DNA of 64,000 nucleotides from assembly GCF_011684115.1 (NCBI RefSeq), contig NZ_JAADJV010000001.1:496001-560000 (forward strand). The letters run 5' to 3'. Every line of letters starts with the position of its first letter. Within the stretch, counting starts at the first letter, position 1. Below are positions 55,291-64,000 of the stretch, in pieces. The notes under the pieces are model-generated. The model saw only the letters and a program-made list of their open reading frames with translations. It ran no database searches and had not been told where the DNA came from. Position numbers and translations under genes: made by a program. The DNA is from Rahnella aceris. Lineage in GTDB: Bacteria > Pseudomonadota > Gammaproteobacteria > Enterobacterales > Enterobacteriaceae.

Positions 55291-56166
55291 ATGTTTGAAC
55301 ATTTTACCCAAGGCCGGATGGTGGTCAGCGGAACGGACATTGCTTACCGGATTGCCGGACAGGGCGAACCGCTGTTATTGCTGCACGGACACCCGCAGAC
55401 GCAGGCGATCTGGCATAAAGTCGCACCCTACCTCACTTCTCAGTTCACCGTGGTGCTTGCCGATTTACGCGGTTACGGTGACAGCGGTAAACCCGAGCCG
55501 GACGCGGATCACCTGCGGTACAGCAAGCGCGAAATGGCGCAGGATCAGCTCGAACTGATGGCCGCGCTCGGTTTCAGCCAGTTCAGTGTGATCGCGCATG
55601 ACCGGGGTGCCCGCGTGGCGCACCGGCTGGCGCTTGATCACCCGCAGGCAGTGAAACGGATGGTGCTGATGGATATTGCGCCGACGCTTTCCATGTATCA
55701 GCAAACCAGTGAAGCTTTTGCGCGCGCTTACTGGCACTGGTTTTTCCTCATCCGCCCGGCACCGCTACCGGAAACACTGATCAAGGCTGATCCTGATCTT
55801 TACCTGCGCAGCGTAATGGGCAGCCGCAGCGCCGGTATGCAACCTTTCACCGACGAAGCTTACGCAGATTATTTGCGTTGTCTGCAACTTGATGGAACGG
55901 CGCGCGGGATTTGCGAGGATTACCGGGCTTCCGCTGCTGTTGACCTGCAACACGATCAGACTGACGTGAATGCATCTCGCAAAGTGCGGTGTCCGCTGTT
56001 GATCCTGTGGGGCGAAAAGGGCATTGTCGGCACCTGTTTTACGCCGCTGGAGGAATGGGCAAAGGTGGCGGAAGACGTTCAGGGCGAGGCGTTGCCGTGC
56101 GGGCATTATCTTGCTGAAGAACAACCGGAATTATTGCTGGAGAAAGTGCTGCCGTTTCTTCGCTGA
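55291..56166 (+). CDS. Alpha/beta hydrolase, fluoroacetate dehalogenase-like
   Basis: This is a 291-residue alpha/beta hydrolase with an aspartate nucleophile in AHDRGARVAHRL, the dehalogenase type, instead of serine. Further residues of the fluoroacetate dehalogenase active site are present: both arginines of DRGAR, the His-Trp pair in YWHWFFL, the Tyr in CEDYRA, the Asp in LMDIAPT and the C-terminal His in CGHYLAEE. These match the residues I recall for the Rhodopseudomonas enzyme. Hydrolysis of a haloacetate is therefore plausible. The physiological substrate is unknown. It is a single gene ending at a shared terminator. Confidence 0.82.
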   Translation: MFEHFTQGRMVVSGTDIAYRIAGQGEPLLLLHGHPQTQAIWHKVAPYLTSQFTVVLADLRGYGDSGKPEPDADHLRYSKREMAQDQLELMAALGFSQFSVIAHDRGARVAHRLALDHPQAVKRMVLMDIAPTLSMYQQTSEAFARAYWHWFFLIRPAPLPETLIKADPDLYLRSVMGSRSAGMQPFTDEAYADYLRCLQLDGTARGICEDYRASAAVDLQHDQTDVNASRKVRCPLLILWGEKGIVGTCFTPLEEWAKVAEDVQGEALPCGHYLAEEQPELLLEKVLPFLR

Positions 56167-56181
56167 GAGGGGGAAGCCTAT

Positions 56182-56210
56182 AAAAAAACCCGCATGGCGC
56201 GGGTTTTTTG
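56182..56210. terminator. Bidirectional terminator, dehalogenase-like gene / betT
   Basis: A stem AAAAAACCCGC with GCGGGTTTTTT and a short loop lies between the two convergent stops. Confidence 0.85.
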
Positions 56211-56220
56211 TGGGCACGTA

Positions 56221-58275
56221 TCAGACTGGCTGTTCGGGGAAGGTGAGGGTGTTGCCCGGCGCTTCACGGTTGATATGCAGGAAGTTCAGATGACGTTCGT
56301 ACTGATCCAGAATGTCATTGATCACCTGATGTTTGGTGAAGTCCATCAGGTCATTACCCTGAGTCCCTTCAAGAAGGAAGGTTTCCAGACGGTAATAATG
56401 CGATTTACCGGCGCGTGCGCGATAGGTAAAGGCAGGAACCGCATAACGTACCGGCCAGATCTGATAGACAAAGTTTTGCTCTTCGCCCAACGCGACCTGC
56501 AATTCCAGCGGCCCGATTTTCTCGTCTTCCTGTGGCGCGTGCTCGTTAAAGGTCACTTTTGCCCCGCGTAGTTCCAGTTCCTGGGCCACTTCCTGCATCG
56601 CAGGGCGGCAAACAGTGTCCATCATTTTCTGAGTATGGCGTGTGCCCGGATAATTCATGACCCGCGACAGACGCTGTTTCCAGTTCAGCGCCGCGTCGCT
56701 GGTGGCAGGCAGCGGAGCCAGAGTCTGCTGGGTGCTGGCGCGGCGGTAATCTTCCAGACGCAGTGATTTATACAATCCGGCCATGATGAAGAAAATCACA
56801 AAGCTGAACGGCAGACCCATAATTACCGTGGTGTTTTGCAGTGCAGAAACGCCGTCGGTCATCAGCATACCCAGTGTCAGTACGCCGATGGTGACCGACC
56901 AGAAAATCCGCAGCCAGTTTGGCGCATCGTTATTGATGTCTGCCAGTTTTGAGGTGAAGTTACCCAACACCAGCGAGCCGGAATCCGCCGAGGTGACATA
57001 AAACAGCAGGCCGGTAATCGTCGCGACGGACGCGCTCAGCGTAAAGCCGGGATACTGTGCCAGCAGGCTGTAAACGCCGCGTTCAGGGTGTGAGATCACT
57101 TCGTTAGCGAAATCCAGATTGCCATGCAGGATCTGGTACAGCGCACTGTTACCGAAAATTGACAGCCACAGCAGGGTGAAGACGAACGGAATAATCAGGG
57201 TGCCGAACACGAACTGACGGATGGTACGACCGCGTGAAATACGCGCCAGGAACAGGCCGACAAACGGCGACCACGCTACCCACCACGCCCAGAAGAACAG
57301 GGTCCAGCTGTTCATCCATTCGGTCGGGCGGTCAAAGGCAAAGGTATTGAGCGTCATGCCCATAAAGCGATTGATGTAATCGCCAATATTGAGCACCAGC
57401 GCATTGAGCAGGAATTCGGTATTGCCGAAGAACAGCAGGAACAGAATCAGCCCCAGCGCCAGCAGTACGTTGAGTTCCGACAGAATACGGATACCTTTGT
57501 TAACGCCGGAGGTCACCGACACCGTCGCCATAATCACAGAAAGCAGGATCAGCGCGGCCTGAACGGTCAGGTTTTCCGGAATATGGAACAGCACTTTCAG
57601 GCCGTAGTTAAGCTGCACCACACCAATGCCGAGCGTGGTGGCGATACCAAAAATAGTCCCGACCACGGCAGCGATATCCACGCTATGACCGATCGGGCCG
57701 TTAATGCGCTTACCAAAAATCGGGTACAGCGCCGAACGGATGGTCAGCGGCAGGTTATAGCGGTAGCTGAAATAGCCCAGTGCAATGCCCATCAGCGCGT
57801 ACATCGCCCAGCCGGTCAGGCCGTAGTGGAACAGCGTCCAGGTCATGGCCTGCCGCGCGGCTTCCAGCGTTTGCCCGTTGCCTTCCGGTGGCAACATGTA
57901 TTGTGTCACCGGTTCGGCGACCGAGAAGAACATCAGGTCGATGCCGATCCCGGCAGCAAACAGCATTGCAGCCCAGCTCATCATGCTGAATTCGGGTTTG
58001 GATTGTTCAGGGCCCAGTTTGATCGAACCAAAACGTGAACAGGCTATGAACACTACAAACACGATGTACAGCGTAGCCGCCAGCATGTAATACCAGCCGA
58101 AGGTGGCGGACACCCAGTTAAGGGTCAGGCTGATCCATTTTCCTGATAAATCGGTGAAGAAAATGGTCATTAATGTGAAGGCTAAAATCAGCCCGGCGGA
58201 GGTGAAGAACACAACCTTGTTCAGCTGGTCGCGAGGTTTTTCGCTTTTTCTCTCTGTCGTATCGGCAATCGCCAT
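56221..58275 (-). CDS. betT: High-affinity choline transporter BetT
   Basis: This is a BCCT-family proton-coupled choline importer in the inner membrane. The 684 residues have twelve membrane segments, the family core TLFFWAWWVAWSPFVGLFLA with conserved tryptophans, and a cytoplasmic C-terminal domain of about 170 residues that tunes activity in BetT proteins. It is divergent from betIBA as in E. coli. An operator-like palindrome lies between them. The ATG at 58275 follows AGGGGA. Confidence 0.95.
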   Translation of the reverse strand: MAIADTTERKSEKPRDQLNKVVFFTSAGLILAFTLMTIFFTDLSGKWISLTLNWVSATFGWYYMLAATLYIVFVVFIACSRFGSIKLGPEQSKPEFSMMSWAAMLFAAGIGIDLMFFSVAEPVTQYMLPPEGNGQTLEAARQAMTWTLFHYGLTGWAMYALMGIALGYFSYRYNLPLTIRSALYPIFGKRINGPIGHSVDIAAVVGTIFGIATTLGIGVVQLNYGLKVLFHIPENLTVQAALILLSVIMATVSVTSGVNKGIRILSELNVLLALGLILFLLFFGNTEFLLNALVLNIGDYINRFMGMTLNTFAFDRPTEWMNSWTLFFWAWWVAWSPFVGLFLARISRGRTIRQFVFGTLIIPFVFTLLWLSIFGNSALYQILHGNLDFANEVISHPERGVYSLLAQYPGFTLSASVATITGLLFYVTSADSGSLVLGNFTSKLADINNDAPNWLRIFWSVTIGVLTLGMLMTDGVSALQNTTVIMGLPFSFVIFFIMAGLYKSLRLEDYRRASTQQTLAPLPATSDAALNWKQRLSRVMNYPGTRHTQKMMDTVCRPAMQEVAQELELRGAKVTFNEHAPQEDEKIGPLELQVALGEEQNFVYQIWPVRYAVPAFTYRARAGKSHYYRLETFLLEGTQGNDLMDFTKHQVINDILDQYERHLNFLHINREAPGNTLTFPEQPV

Positions 58276-58387
58276 CTTTTCCCCTGTTATGTCAATTAAT
58301 CGCTATTTTTCAATAAATTGGATTCATTTAAATCTCAAAATTCATACAAATTACTAACGTATTGGTAATAAAATATATGCATTTTTA

Positions 58388-58401
58388 ATTGAACGTTCAA
58401 T
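58388..58401. promoter_or_regulatory. BetI operator in the betT-betI intergenic region
   Basis: ATTGAACGTTCAAT is a perfect 14-base palindrome between the divergent betT and betI genes. It resembles the TTGAACGTTCAA-type site of TetR-family BetI, where choline relieves repression. Confidence 0.75.
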
Positions 58402-58511
58402 CAAAAAAAAGTTAAATAGGAGGAGTGAGAGCGTTTTAACAAGGCTGAGCGGGAGCGTAAAAAGGGTTTTTTAAGCGCATTGCAACCCGCTCATTTTCAG
58501 GAGCCGGAACC

Positions 58512-59111
58512 ATGCCCAAAGTAGGAATGCAGCCCATCAGACGGCAGCAATTAATTGAGGCAACGCTGGCTGCGGTGAACGAAGTCGGTATGCACGATGC
58601 TTCGATTTCGCAAATTGCCCGACGCGCTGGCGTCTCCAACGGCATCATCAGTCACTACTTTCGTGACAAGAACGGGCTGCTGGAAGCCACTATGCGTTAT
58701 TTGCTCAGTCATCTGGGAGAAGGTGTGCAGTTGCGCTTATCACAGATGACGGATACCGCACCGACGGCGCGGCTGCATGCGATTGCAGAAGCCAATTTTG
58801 ACGACAGTCAGACTAACAGCGCGGCGATGAAAACCTGGCTGGCCTTCTGGGCGAGCAGCATGCATCACCCGCAGTTGTACCGGCTGCAACAGGTTAACAG
58901 CCGCCGGCTCTATTCCAATTTATGTTCTGAATTCAGACGTTTTCTGCCTAAAAACGAGGCGCGTCTCGCAGCGCAAAGCACGGCGGCATTGATTGATGGC
59001 CTGTGGCTGCGCGGCGCACTCAGCGGTAAAGCGTTTAACCGCGACGAGGCGATGCAGATAACACATCGCCATATTGAATCGCAGTTCGCACCGCGCGTTG
59101 TCGGGCAGTAA
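58512..59111 (+). CDS. betI: Choline-responsive transcriptional repressor BetI
   Basis: This is a TetR-family repressor of 199 residues. The N-terminal helix-turn-helix reads [19 protein letters not shown] with the following [15 protein letters not shown]. The ligand domain fits E. coli BetI in length and sequence ([19 protein letters not shown] start). It represses the betT and betIBA promoters, and choline is the inducer in E. coli. It is the first gene of the operon. betB follows 44 bases later. Confidence 0.95.
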   Translation: MPKVGMQPIRRQQLIEATLAAVNEVGMHDASISQIARRAGVSNGIISHYFRDKNGLLEATMRYLLSHLGEGVQLRLSQMTDTAPTARLHAIAEANFDDSQTNSAAMKTWLAFWASSMHHPQLYRLQQVNSRRLYSNLCSEFRRFLPKNEARLAAQSTAALIDGLWLRGALSGKAFNRDEAMQITHRHIESQFAPRVVGQ

Positions 59112-59155
59112 ACGGCGCAGAAAATTTTCAGACCGCACAGACCGAGGAGAGATGT

Positions 59156-60625
59156 ATGTCCCGCTACGGCAAGCAAAAACTTTATATCAACGGGCGTTTT
59201 CAGGACAGCACCGGTGATGAAACCTTCGACGCCGTTAATCCGGCCAACGGCGAAGTGATTGCCACGGTGCAATCCGCCACACATGCAGATGTCGATCTGG
59301 CGGTGAAATCCGCGCAGAAAGGCCAGAAAGTCTGGGCCGCGATGACCGCCATGAGCCGCGCCCGTATTCTGCGCCGCGCGGTGGATATTCTGCGTGAGCG
59401 CAACGACGAACTGGCCGCCATTGAAACGGCAGACACCGGTAAACCGCTGTCTGAAACGCTGGCCGTGGATATCGTCACCGGCGCGGATGTGCTGGAGTAC
59501 TACGCCGGGTTAATCCCGGCGATTGAAGGCCAGCAAATTCCGCTGCGTGATTCTTCTTTCGTTTATACCCGCCGCGAGCCGCTGGGTGTGGTCGCCGGTA
59601 TCGGCGCGTGGAACTATCCGATTCAGATTGCCTTGTGGAAATCTGCTCCTGCGCTGGCGGCCGGTAATGCGATGGTGTTCAAACCGAGTGAAAACACGTC
59701 GCTGACTGCCCTGAAACTGGCAGAAATCTACACCCAAGCCGGTGTGCCGGACGGCGTTTTCAGCGTGGTGACGGGCGCGGCCAGCGTCGGTCAGGCGTTA
59801 ACCGATCATCCGGATATCGCCAAAGTCTCCTTCACTGGCGGTATCAAAACCGGCAAGAAAGTTATGGCCAGCGCCTCGGCCTCGACGCTGAAAGAAGTCA
59901 CTATGGAACTGGGCGGTAAATCGCCATTGATTATTTTTGATGATGCCGATCTTGATAAAGCCGCCGACATCGCGATGATGGCGAATTTCTACAGCGCCGG
60001 ACAGGTGTGCACCAACGGCACCCGGGTGTTTATCCCCAAAGCATTGCATAAAGCGTTCGAAGCCAAAGTGCTGGAACGGGTGAAACGCATTCGCTCAGGC
60101 GATCCGACAGATGAAAATGTCAACTTCGGCCCGCTGGTCAGCTTCGCGCACATGGAATCCGTGCTGCGTTACATCGAAAGCGGCAAACGTGAAGGCGCGA
60201 CCTTGCTGACCGGTGGCGAACGCATGACTTCCGGTGAATTCGCCAAAGGCGCTTACGTTGCCCCGACGGTATTTACCGACTGCCGTGATGACATGCTGAT
60301 CGTCCGTGAAGAAATCTTCGGACCGGTGATGAGCATTCTGACTTATGAAAGCGAAGAAGAAGTGATCCGCCGCGCCAATGATACTGAATATGGTCTGGCC
60401 GCCGGACTGGTGACGCAGGATCTCAACCGCGCCCACCGCGTGATCCACAAACTCGAAGCCGGGATTTGCTGGATTAACACCTGGGGCGAATCTGCCGCAG
60501 AAATGCCGGTCGGCGGTTACAAACATTCCGGTGTCGGGCGCGAAAACGGCATCACCACACTTGAGCATTACACCCAAATCAAATCCGTGCAGGTCGAACT
60601 GGGCGAATTCAGCTCAGTATTTTGA
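59156..60625 (+). CDS. betB: Betaine-aldehyde dehydrogenase BetB
   Basis: This is a cytoplasmic NAD(P)-dependent enzyme that oxidises betaine aldehyde to the osmoprotectant glycine betaine. The 489 residues have the ALDH motif [18 protein letters not shown], the catalytic cysteine in [11 protein letters not shown] and cofactor-site segment [20 protein letters not shown]. The ATG at 59156 has GAGGAGAG upstream. An ATG four bases earlier is out of frame. It sits between betI and betA. Confidence 0.97.
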   Translation: MSRYGKQKLYINGRFQDSTGDETFDAVNPANGEVIATVQSATHADVDLAVKSAQKGQKVWAAMTAMSRARILRRAVDILRERNDELAAIETADTGKPLSETLAVDIVTGADVLEYYAGLIPAIEGQQIPLRDSSFVYTRREPLGVVAGIGAWNYPIQIALWKSAPALAAGNAMVFKPSENTSLTALKLAEIYTQAGVPDGVFSVVTGAASVGQALTDHPDIAKVSFTGGIKTGKKVMASASASTLKEVTMELGGKSPLIIFDDADLDKAADIAMMANFYSAGQVCTNGTRVFIPKALHKAFEAKVLERVKRIRSGDPTDENVNFGPLVSFAHMESVLRYIESGKREGATLLTGGERMTSGEFAKGAYVAPTVFTDCRDDMLIVREEIFGPVMSILTYESEEEVIRRANDTEYGLAAGLVTQDLNRAHRVIHKLEAGICWINTWGESAAEMPVGGYKHSGVGRENGITTLEHYTQIKSVQVELGEFSSVF

Positions 60626-60648
60626 TCCGCTGCAACAGAGGAGATTCA

Positions 60649-62334
60649 ATGGATTACGATTACATCATTATCGGGGCCGGTTCTGCCGGCAACGTACTCG
60701 CCACCCGTCTGACTGAAGACAGCAGTGTCAGCGTGTTGCTGCTCGAAGCCGGTGGCCCGGATTATCGTCTGGATTTTCGCACGCAGATGCCTGCGGCGCT
60801 GGCATTTCCGTTACAGGGTCGTCGTTACAACTGGGCGTACGAAACCGACCCGGAGCCGCATATGAATAACCGCCGCATGGAGTGCGGGCGCGGTAAAGGG
60901 CTGGGAGGCTCGTCGCTGATTAACGGCATGTGTTACATCCGCGGTAACGCGATGGATTTCGATAACTGGGCGAAAGCACCGGGTCTGGAAGACTGGAGTT
61001 ATCTGGACTGCCTGCCTTATTTCCGTAAAGCAGAAACCCGCGACATCGGCCCGAATGACTTCCACGGCGGCGAAGGGCCGGTGAGCGTGGCGACGCCTAA
61101 AAACGGTAATAATCCGCTGTTCGGCGCGATGATTGAAGCCGGTGTGCAGGCGGGGTATTCGCGCACGGATGACCTGAATGGGTTCAAACAGGAAGGTTTT
61201 GGCCCGATGGACAGAACCGTGACGCCGAAGGGGCGTCGTGCGAGCACTGCCCGCGGGTATCTGGATCAGGCCAAACCGCGCGCCAATCTGACCATTGTGA
61301 CGCATGCCCTGACCGACAGGATCCTGTTCGATGGCAAGCGCGCGGTGGGTGTCAGCTATTTCCACGGTGATGAATACAACGCCAAAACGGCGAAGGCGAA
61401 ACGCGAAGTGTTGCTGTGCAGCGGCGCGATTGCCTCTCCGCAAATTCTGCAACGTTCCGGTGTCGGTGCGGCTGAACTGCTGAACCGTCTGGATATCCCG
61501 CTGGTGCATGACTTGCCGGGCGTCGGGGAGAACCTGCAGGATCATCTGGAAATGTACCTGCAATACAGTTGTACGCAGCCGGTCTCGTTGTATCCGGCAT
61601 TGCAGATGCACAACCAGCCAGCGATTGGTGCCGAGTGGCTGTTTAAAGGCACCGGCGTGGGTGCCAGCAATCAGTTTGAAGCGGGCGGTTTTATCCGCAG
61701 CCGTGAAGAATTTGCCTGGCCGAATATTCAGTATCACTTCCTGCCGGTGGCGATTAATTACAACGGCAGTAATGCGGTAAAAGAGCACGGTTTCCAGGCG
61801 CATGTCGGTTCAATGCGTTCACCCAGCCGTGGCCGCGTTCAGGTGAAATCGAAAGATCCGCGCCAGCATCCGAGCATTCTGTTTAATTACATGGCGACGG
61901 AGCAGGACTGGCAGGAGTTCCGTGACGCCATCCGCATCACGCGTGAAATCATGAATCAGCCAGCGCTGGATCCTTACCGTGGTCGTGAAATCAGCCCGGG
62001 TGAAAACGTACAGACTGACGAAGAGCTGGATGCGTTTATCCGTGAACATGCGGAAACGGCTTTCCATCCGTCATGCACCTGTAAAATGGGCACGGATGAG
62101 ATGGCGGTGGTAGACGGAGAAGGGCGGGTTCACGGTATGGAAGGGCTGCGCGTGGTTGATGCCTCCATCATGCCGCAGATCATTACCGGTAACCTGAATG
62201 CGACAACTATTATGATCGCCGAAAAAATTGCCGATAAAATCCGTGGCCGCCAGCCATTACCGCGCAGTACGGCGGCGTATTACACCGCGGGCGACGCACC
62301 GGTTCGCACGCAGCCGCTGAAGAAATCTGCCTGA
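60649..62334 (+). CDS. betA: Choline dehydrogenase BetA
   Basis: This is a membrane-associated FAD-dependent GMC oxidoreductase that oxidises choline to betaine aldehyde and can go on to betaine. The 561 residues begin [20 protein letters not shown] with the FAD-binding motif. They show the GMC signatures [15 protein letters not shown] and [15 protein letters not shown]. The C-terminal active-site histidine region is [10 protein letters not shown]. The ATG at 60649 is preceded by GAGGAG; an in-frame ATG nine codons upstream overlaps betB and is less likely. A terminator follows. Confidence 0.96.
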   Translation: MDYDYIIIGAGSAGNVLATRLTEDSSVSVLLLEAGGPDYRLDFRTQMPAALAFPLQGRRYNWAYETDPEPHMNNRRMECGRGKGLGGSSLINGMCYIRGNAMDFDNWAKAPGLEDWSYLDCLPYFRKAETRDIGPNDFHGGEGPVSVATPKNGNNPLFGAMIEAGVQAGYSRTDDLNGFKQEGFGPMDRTVTPKGRRASTARGYLDQAKPRANLTIVTHALTDRILFDGKRAVGVSYFHGDEYNAKTAKAKREVLLCSGAIASPQILQRSGVGAAELLNRLDIPLVHDLPGVGENLQDHLEMYLQYSCTQPVSLYPALQMHNQPAIGAEWLFKGTGVGASNQFEAGGFIRSREEFAWPNIQYHFLPVAINYNGSNAVKEHGFQAHVGSMRSPSRGRVQVKSKDPRQHPSILFNYMATEQDWQEFRDAIRITREIMNQPALDPYRGREISPGENVQTDEELDAFIREHAETAFHPSCTCKMGTDEMAVVDGEGRVHGMEGLRVVDASIMPQIITGNLNATTIMIAEKIADKIRGRQPLPRSTAAYYTAGDAPVRTQPLKKSA

Positions 62335-62358
62335 TAAATTGGCTGTAAAATCTGTGTT

Positions 62359-62393
62359 AAAAAGAGATATTCTCAGGAATATCTCTTTTTTTT
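62359..62393 (+). terminator. Rho-independent terminator of betIBA
   Basis: AAAAAGAGATATTC and GAATATCTCTTTTT form a 14-bp stem with a TCAG loop and a long T-run. Confidence 0.9.
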
Positions 62394-62424
62394 GGCTTTC
62401 AGAAAACAGGCAGGGCATTCACTC

Positions 62425-62883
62425 ATGACGGAATCATCATCGCTTCACTGGCAGGATTATCATCACAGTGAACTGAACGCGGCGCAGCTTTACGCCATTC
62501 TTGCACTGCGAAGTGAAGTATTTGTGGTGGAACAAACCTGTGTTTATCAGGATATCGACGGACAGGATCTGACCGGCGAAAACCGTCATATCGTCGCCTG
62601 GCTGGATGGCAAGATTGCTGCCTACGCGCGTATTCTGTGTTTTGAAGATGACGTGGCAATCGGACGGGTGATTGTCGCGCCCTCTGCACGCGGCCTGAAA
62701 CTGGGTTATCAGCTGATGGAACAGGCACTGGCTGCCTGCCAGAAACACTGGCCGGGTGCGCGCGTCGCGATTTCCGCACAGGCGCATTTGCAGGGATTCT
62801 ATGGCAGGCTGGGGTTTGTGGCGTATACCGAAATTTATGACGAAGATGGGATACCGCATGTGGGGATGGAGTTGAATTCCTGA
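62425..62883 (+). CDS. elaA: GNAT-family acetyltransferase ElaA
   Basis: This is a 152-residue acetyltransferase of the GNAT superfamily, similar to E. coli ElaA (153 aa). The N-terminal ILALRSEVFVVEQTCVYQDI and the segment DGQDLTGENRHIVAW are typical of the family. The acetyl-CoA loop is RVIVAPSARGLKLGYQLM. The substrate is unknown. The ATG at 62425 is chosen for length agreement. An in-frame start 11 codons upstream lies against the betA terminator. Confidence 0.9.
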   Translation: MTESSSLHWQDYHHSELNAAQLYAILALRSEVFVVEQTCVYQDIDGQDLTGENRHIVAWLDGKIAAYARILCFEDDVAIGRVIVAPSARGLKLGYQLMEQALAACQKHWPGARVAISAQAHLQGFYGRLGFVAYTEIYDEDGIPHVGMELNS

Positions 62884-62919
62884 TATTGGGCGAAGCGCAA
62901 GCTTCAGCATTGTTTTTGT

Positions 62920-63047
62920 CATTAATACCCCACCCCCAACCCTCCCCTTCGCAGGGGAGGGAGCCGATCGAGCCCTTTGCATGGGATATCGCCGATCGGG
63001 TTTTACTCCTCCCCCTGCGAAGGGGGAGGCGGGGAGGGGGTATTAAT
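62920..63047. repeat. GC-rich palindromic intergenic repeat, copy 6 (inverted pair, opposite order)
   Basis: Two units lie back to back. ATTAATACCCCACCCCCAAC followed by CCTCCCCTTCGCAGGGGAGG is the left unit. CTCCTCCCCCTGCGAAGGGG, later GGGGTATTAAT, is the right unit. The TATTAAT ends face outward, the reverse of copies 2 and 3. A CGATCG-containing spacer carries its own short inverted repeat (GCCGATCGAG/ATCGCCGATCGGG). Confidence 0.85.
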
Positions 63048-63070
63048 GGCAACTCAGAAGACGGATATGT

Positions 63071-64000
63071 TTACCTTTCCCAGTACGGCGGACTGCCAAA
63101 TTTCTCCAGCAGAAAATCAATCACAGCCCTGACTTTGATCGACGGGCGGCGGCTGTTCGGATACAGCGCGCTGATGGTTTGCGGCTCCGGTGACGTCGAT
63201 ACCTGATAATTTTCCAGTACGCTGACCAGCCGACCGTCGCGCAGGGCATCGCCAATCAGCCAGGTGGGGAACACCACCAGCCCCATGCCGTCGATCCCGG
63301 CCTGCGTCAGGGTTTCCGCATTATTGCTGGTCAGTAATCCCCGCAGGGTCATCGAATGCCATTCCTGTTCCGGCTGACGAAAGTACCAGCGTTGCGGACC
63401 GGCAAATCCTTTGAACACCAGGCAACTGTGACTGGCTAAATCCTCCGGTGTTTCCGGCTTTCCTGCGCGGGCCAGATAAGCAGGGCTGGCGGCAAGGCGA
63501 AAATTCTGGTGGCCGAGCGTGCGCGCCTGCAGGGTGGAGTCCGCCATCACGCCAATACGGATGAGCAAGTCAACGCTGTCCTGCAACGGGTCGATAAAAT
63601 CGTCGGTCTGCATCAGCTCGATATTCAGGCGCGGATAACGTGTACTCAGCTCATGCAACCACGGCGCAAGATGGCGCTGACCAAAAACTACCGGCGCATT
63701 GATGCGCACCAGTCCGCCGGGTTCGCTGTCCTGCTCCTGCAAATCCAGCGTGGCGAGATCCAGCTGTGCCAGCACCTGTCGCGCATGTCCGGCGAGCAGT
63801 TTGCCGGATTCTGTCGGGCTGACGGCGCGTGTGTTGCGATACAGCAGTTGCGTCTGTAATGCCTGTTCAAGCTGGGAAATCACCCGCGATACGGTTGACG
63901 GCGACATCGCCTCACGCCGCGCCACCTCAGAGAAACTGCCCTGATCCAGTACCGCGACATACAGCCGTAATGCCTGAATATTGATCTGATTAAAACCTTT
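63071..64000 (-). CDS. LysR-family regulator, N-terminus cut by the window end
   Basis: The frame stays open through the last base, so the start codon lies a few residues outside. At least 309 residues are visible. The winged helix-turn-helix (NIQALRLYVAVLDQGSFSEV, then MSPSTVSRVISQLEQALQTQ) is followed by a ligand domain of the CrgA/DmlR-like group (PGGLVRINAPVVFGQRHLAP). A GTG at 63925 is inside the DNA-binding helix and is not the start. It stands alone here. Its target genes should lie beyond the window. Confidence 0.9.
   Translation of the reverse strand, partial: KGFNQINIQALRLYVAVLDQGSFSEVARREAMSPSTVSRVISQLEQALQTQLLYRNTRAVSPTESGKLLAGHARQVLAQLDLATLDLQEQDSEPGGLVRINAPVVFGQRHLAPWLHELSTRYPRLNIELMQTDDFIDPLQDSVDLLIRIGVMADSTLQARTLGHQNFRLAASPAYLARAGKPETPEDLASHSCLVFKGFAGPQRWYFRQPEQEWHSMTLRGLLTSNNAETLTQAGIDGMGLVVFPTWLIGDALRDGRLVSVLENYQVSTSPEPQTISALYPNSRRPSIKVRAVIDFLLEKFGSPPYWER

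Overview
The window is a chromosomal segment of a gamma-proteobacterium of the order Enterobacterales. The backbone follows Escherichia coli gene order closely: fruA-nfo-yeiH-yeiE-lysP, dinG-ybiB, rlmF, glnHPQ, ybiI, dps-rhtA-ompX and betT-betIBA. Protein similarity and the mixture of accessory genes suggest a Yersiniaceae-type organism such as Rahnella, Serratia or a relative. The genus is an inference from memory and cannot be proven from this window alone.

Layout. 1-5.5 kb: end of fruA, then nfo, yeiH, yeiE and lysP. 5.6-7.6 kb: a Fur-box-controlled FecCD permease and ATPase pair. 7.8-10 kb: a P4-type acid phosphatase lipoprotein and a general porin. 10.2-18 kb: dinG-ybiB, a PhnA/YjdM protein, an M3 peptidase, a flavin reductase-like protein and rlmF. 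18.3-21.4 kb: a soluble PAS-PAS chemoreceptor, a gene-free stretch rich in inverted repeats, and a polymorphic-toxin-like gene with a candidate immunity gene. 21.7-24.6 kb: glnHPQ with sigma-54 and NtrC signals, then ybiI.

24.9-39.1 kb: a complete ABC-transporter-dependent (group 2 type) capsule locus lies between ybiI and dps. The plus-strand operon kpsE-kpsD-kpsC-kpsS continues into a beta-helix lipoprotein gene and a serine-hydrolase-like gene. The minus-strand operon kpsM-kpsT-Stealth-GT4-Stealth starts behind a JUMPstart/ops element. The two operons converge on a perfect 13-bp terminator hairpin. The AT-rich centre (about 32.2-37.5 kb) is the serotype-specific part. Two Stealth-family phosphotransferases predict a phosphodiester-linked, teichoic-acid-like polymer. 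kpsF and kpsU are missing.

39.6-50.9 kb: dps, an anti-sigma/ECF sigma/fasciclin module resembling mycobacterial RskA-SigK-MPT70, rhtA and ompX. These are followed by a periplasmic molybdenum oxidoreductase operon divergent from a metal/redox-type two-component system with a CusR-like box between them, then eptB. 51-56.2 kb: an EEP-family membrane protein, a DmlR-like regulator, a second LeuCD-type dehydratase pair and a fluoroacetate-dehalogenase-like enzyme. 56.2-62.9 kb: the choline-to-betaine locus and an ElaA-type acetyltransferase. The right end cuts a LysR-type regulator.

A family of short GC-rich palindromes (core TGCGAA flanked by C-runs and G-runs) occurs at six intergenic places, mostly as inverted pairs. 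No tRNA, rRNA, CRISPR array or transposase gene was seen.
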